NCBI GenBank assembly: GCA_036505615.1
Contig: DASXTB010000088.1
Span: 1-13,029, forward strand
Direction of reading: 5' to 3'
DNA: 13,029 nt
From: DASXTB01 sp036505615
Lineage (GTDB): Bacteria; Acidobacteriota; UBA6911; JACQSX01
Shown: positions 12,968 to 13,029 of the stretch, piece by piece
How positions within the stretch are numbered: the first letter of the stretch is position 1
How the letters are laid out: every line of letters begins with the position of its first letter
The notes under the pieces: model-generated
What the model was told of the DNA's origin: nothing
Seen by the model: only the letters and a program-made list of their open reading frames with translations
The model's database searches: none
Position numbers and translations under genes: made by a program

Positions 12968-13029
12968 TAATCCTGGATTATTCACAAATCCGAAAAGCGA
13001 GCCCCGGATTACGCGGATCAACGCGGATA
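12968..13029. repeat. Cluster of GGATT/AATCC repeats at the window edge
   Basis: The upstream region of fabG holds a perfect dyad TAATCC-T-GGATTA (12968-12980), a further AATCCG (12987-12992), and three near-periodic CGGAT units at 13005, 13014 and 13024, each of the two inner spacings reading as TACG/CAACG. On the other strand the last part reads as repeated ATCCGCGT-like units. This resembles the edge of a dispersed intergenic repeat, but the window cuts it off, so its length and copy number cannot be seen. Confidence 0.5.

Overview
The window is a gene-dense stretch of bacterial chromosome, moderately GC-rich, with no stretch over 300 bases lacking a gene and no insertion sequence, CRISPR array, tRNA or rRNA that I can see. 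The combination of genes (split accB/accC, minor prepilins of the PilV/PilW type, a 7TMR-HDED HD phosphohydrolase beside ybeY, a fabG-acpP-fabF run) and the short repeated CGGAT units at the right edge suggest a Gram-negative, non-proteobacterial lineage. Acidobacteriota is my best guess, but this is inference from gene content only.

Left part, plus strand, about 112-3829: one tightly packed operon of accB, accC, thiE, a small membrane-associated protein resembling the mitochondrial K+/H+ exchange-related family (Mit_KHE1), and a CRP/FNR-family regulator. Junctions are a 1-base overlap, direct abutment, an 8-base overlap and a 14-base overlap, so translation is probably coupled throughout. 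The first two genes supply the biotin carrier and biotin carboxylase of acetyl-CoA carboxylase, the third makes thiamine phosphate, and the last encodes a likely transcription factor.

Middle, 3830-5431, plus strand: a 128-base intergenic region carries two dyads of the CRP operator type (GTGA-N6-TCAC and a perfect TGTGA-N6-TCACA), followed by three overlapping genes for type IV prepilin-like proteins (GspH/FimT, PilV and PilW types). The regulator just upstream keeps the CRP recognition-helix residues (R-E-T-x-x-R), so I infer that it binds these sites and controls the pilin genes. The usual larger partners (PilX, PilY1) are absent.

Right part, minus strand, reading from 12932 down to 5472: fabG, acpP, fabF, a PgpH-like membrane HD phosphodiesterase, ybeY, a CNNM/CorC-type CBS-domain membrane protein, and ribD. 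FabG, AcpP and FabF are the fatty acid elongation core, so the window holds both malonyl-CoA supply (left) and chain elongation (right). The lower half (HD phosphodiesterase, YbeY, CNNM, RibD) is linked by overlaps of 47, 4 and 4 bases. acpP appears to have its own sigma-70-type promoter, overlapping the end of fabG. The two gene blocks converge at 5432-5471 with no obvious terminator.

Most of the window is conserved housekeeping. The parts that deserve a second look are the CRP-like regulator with its paired operators and altered cyclic-nucleotide pocket, the bacterial Mit_KHE1-like protein, and the short minor-pilin cassette.
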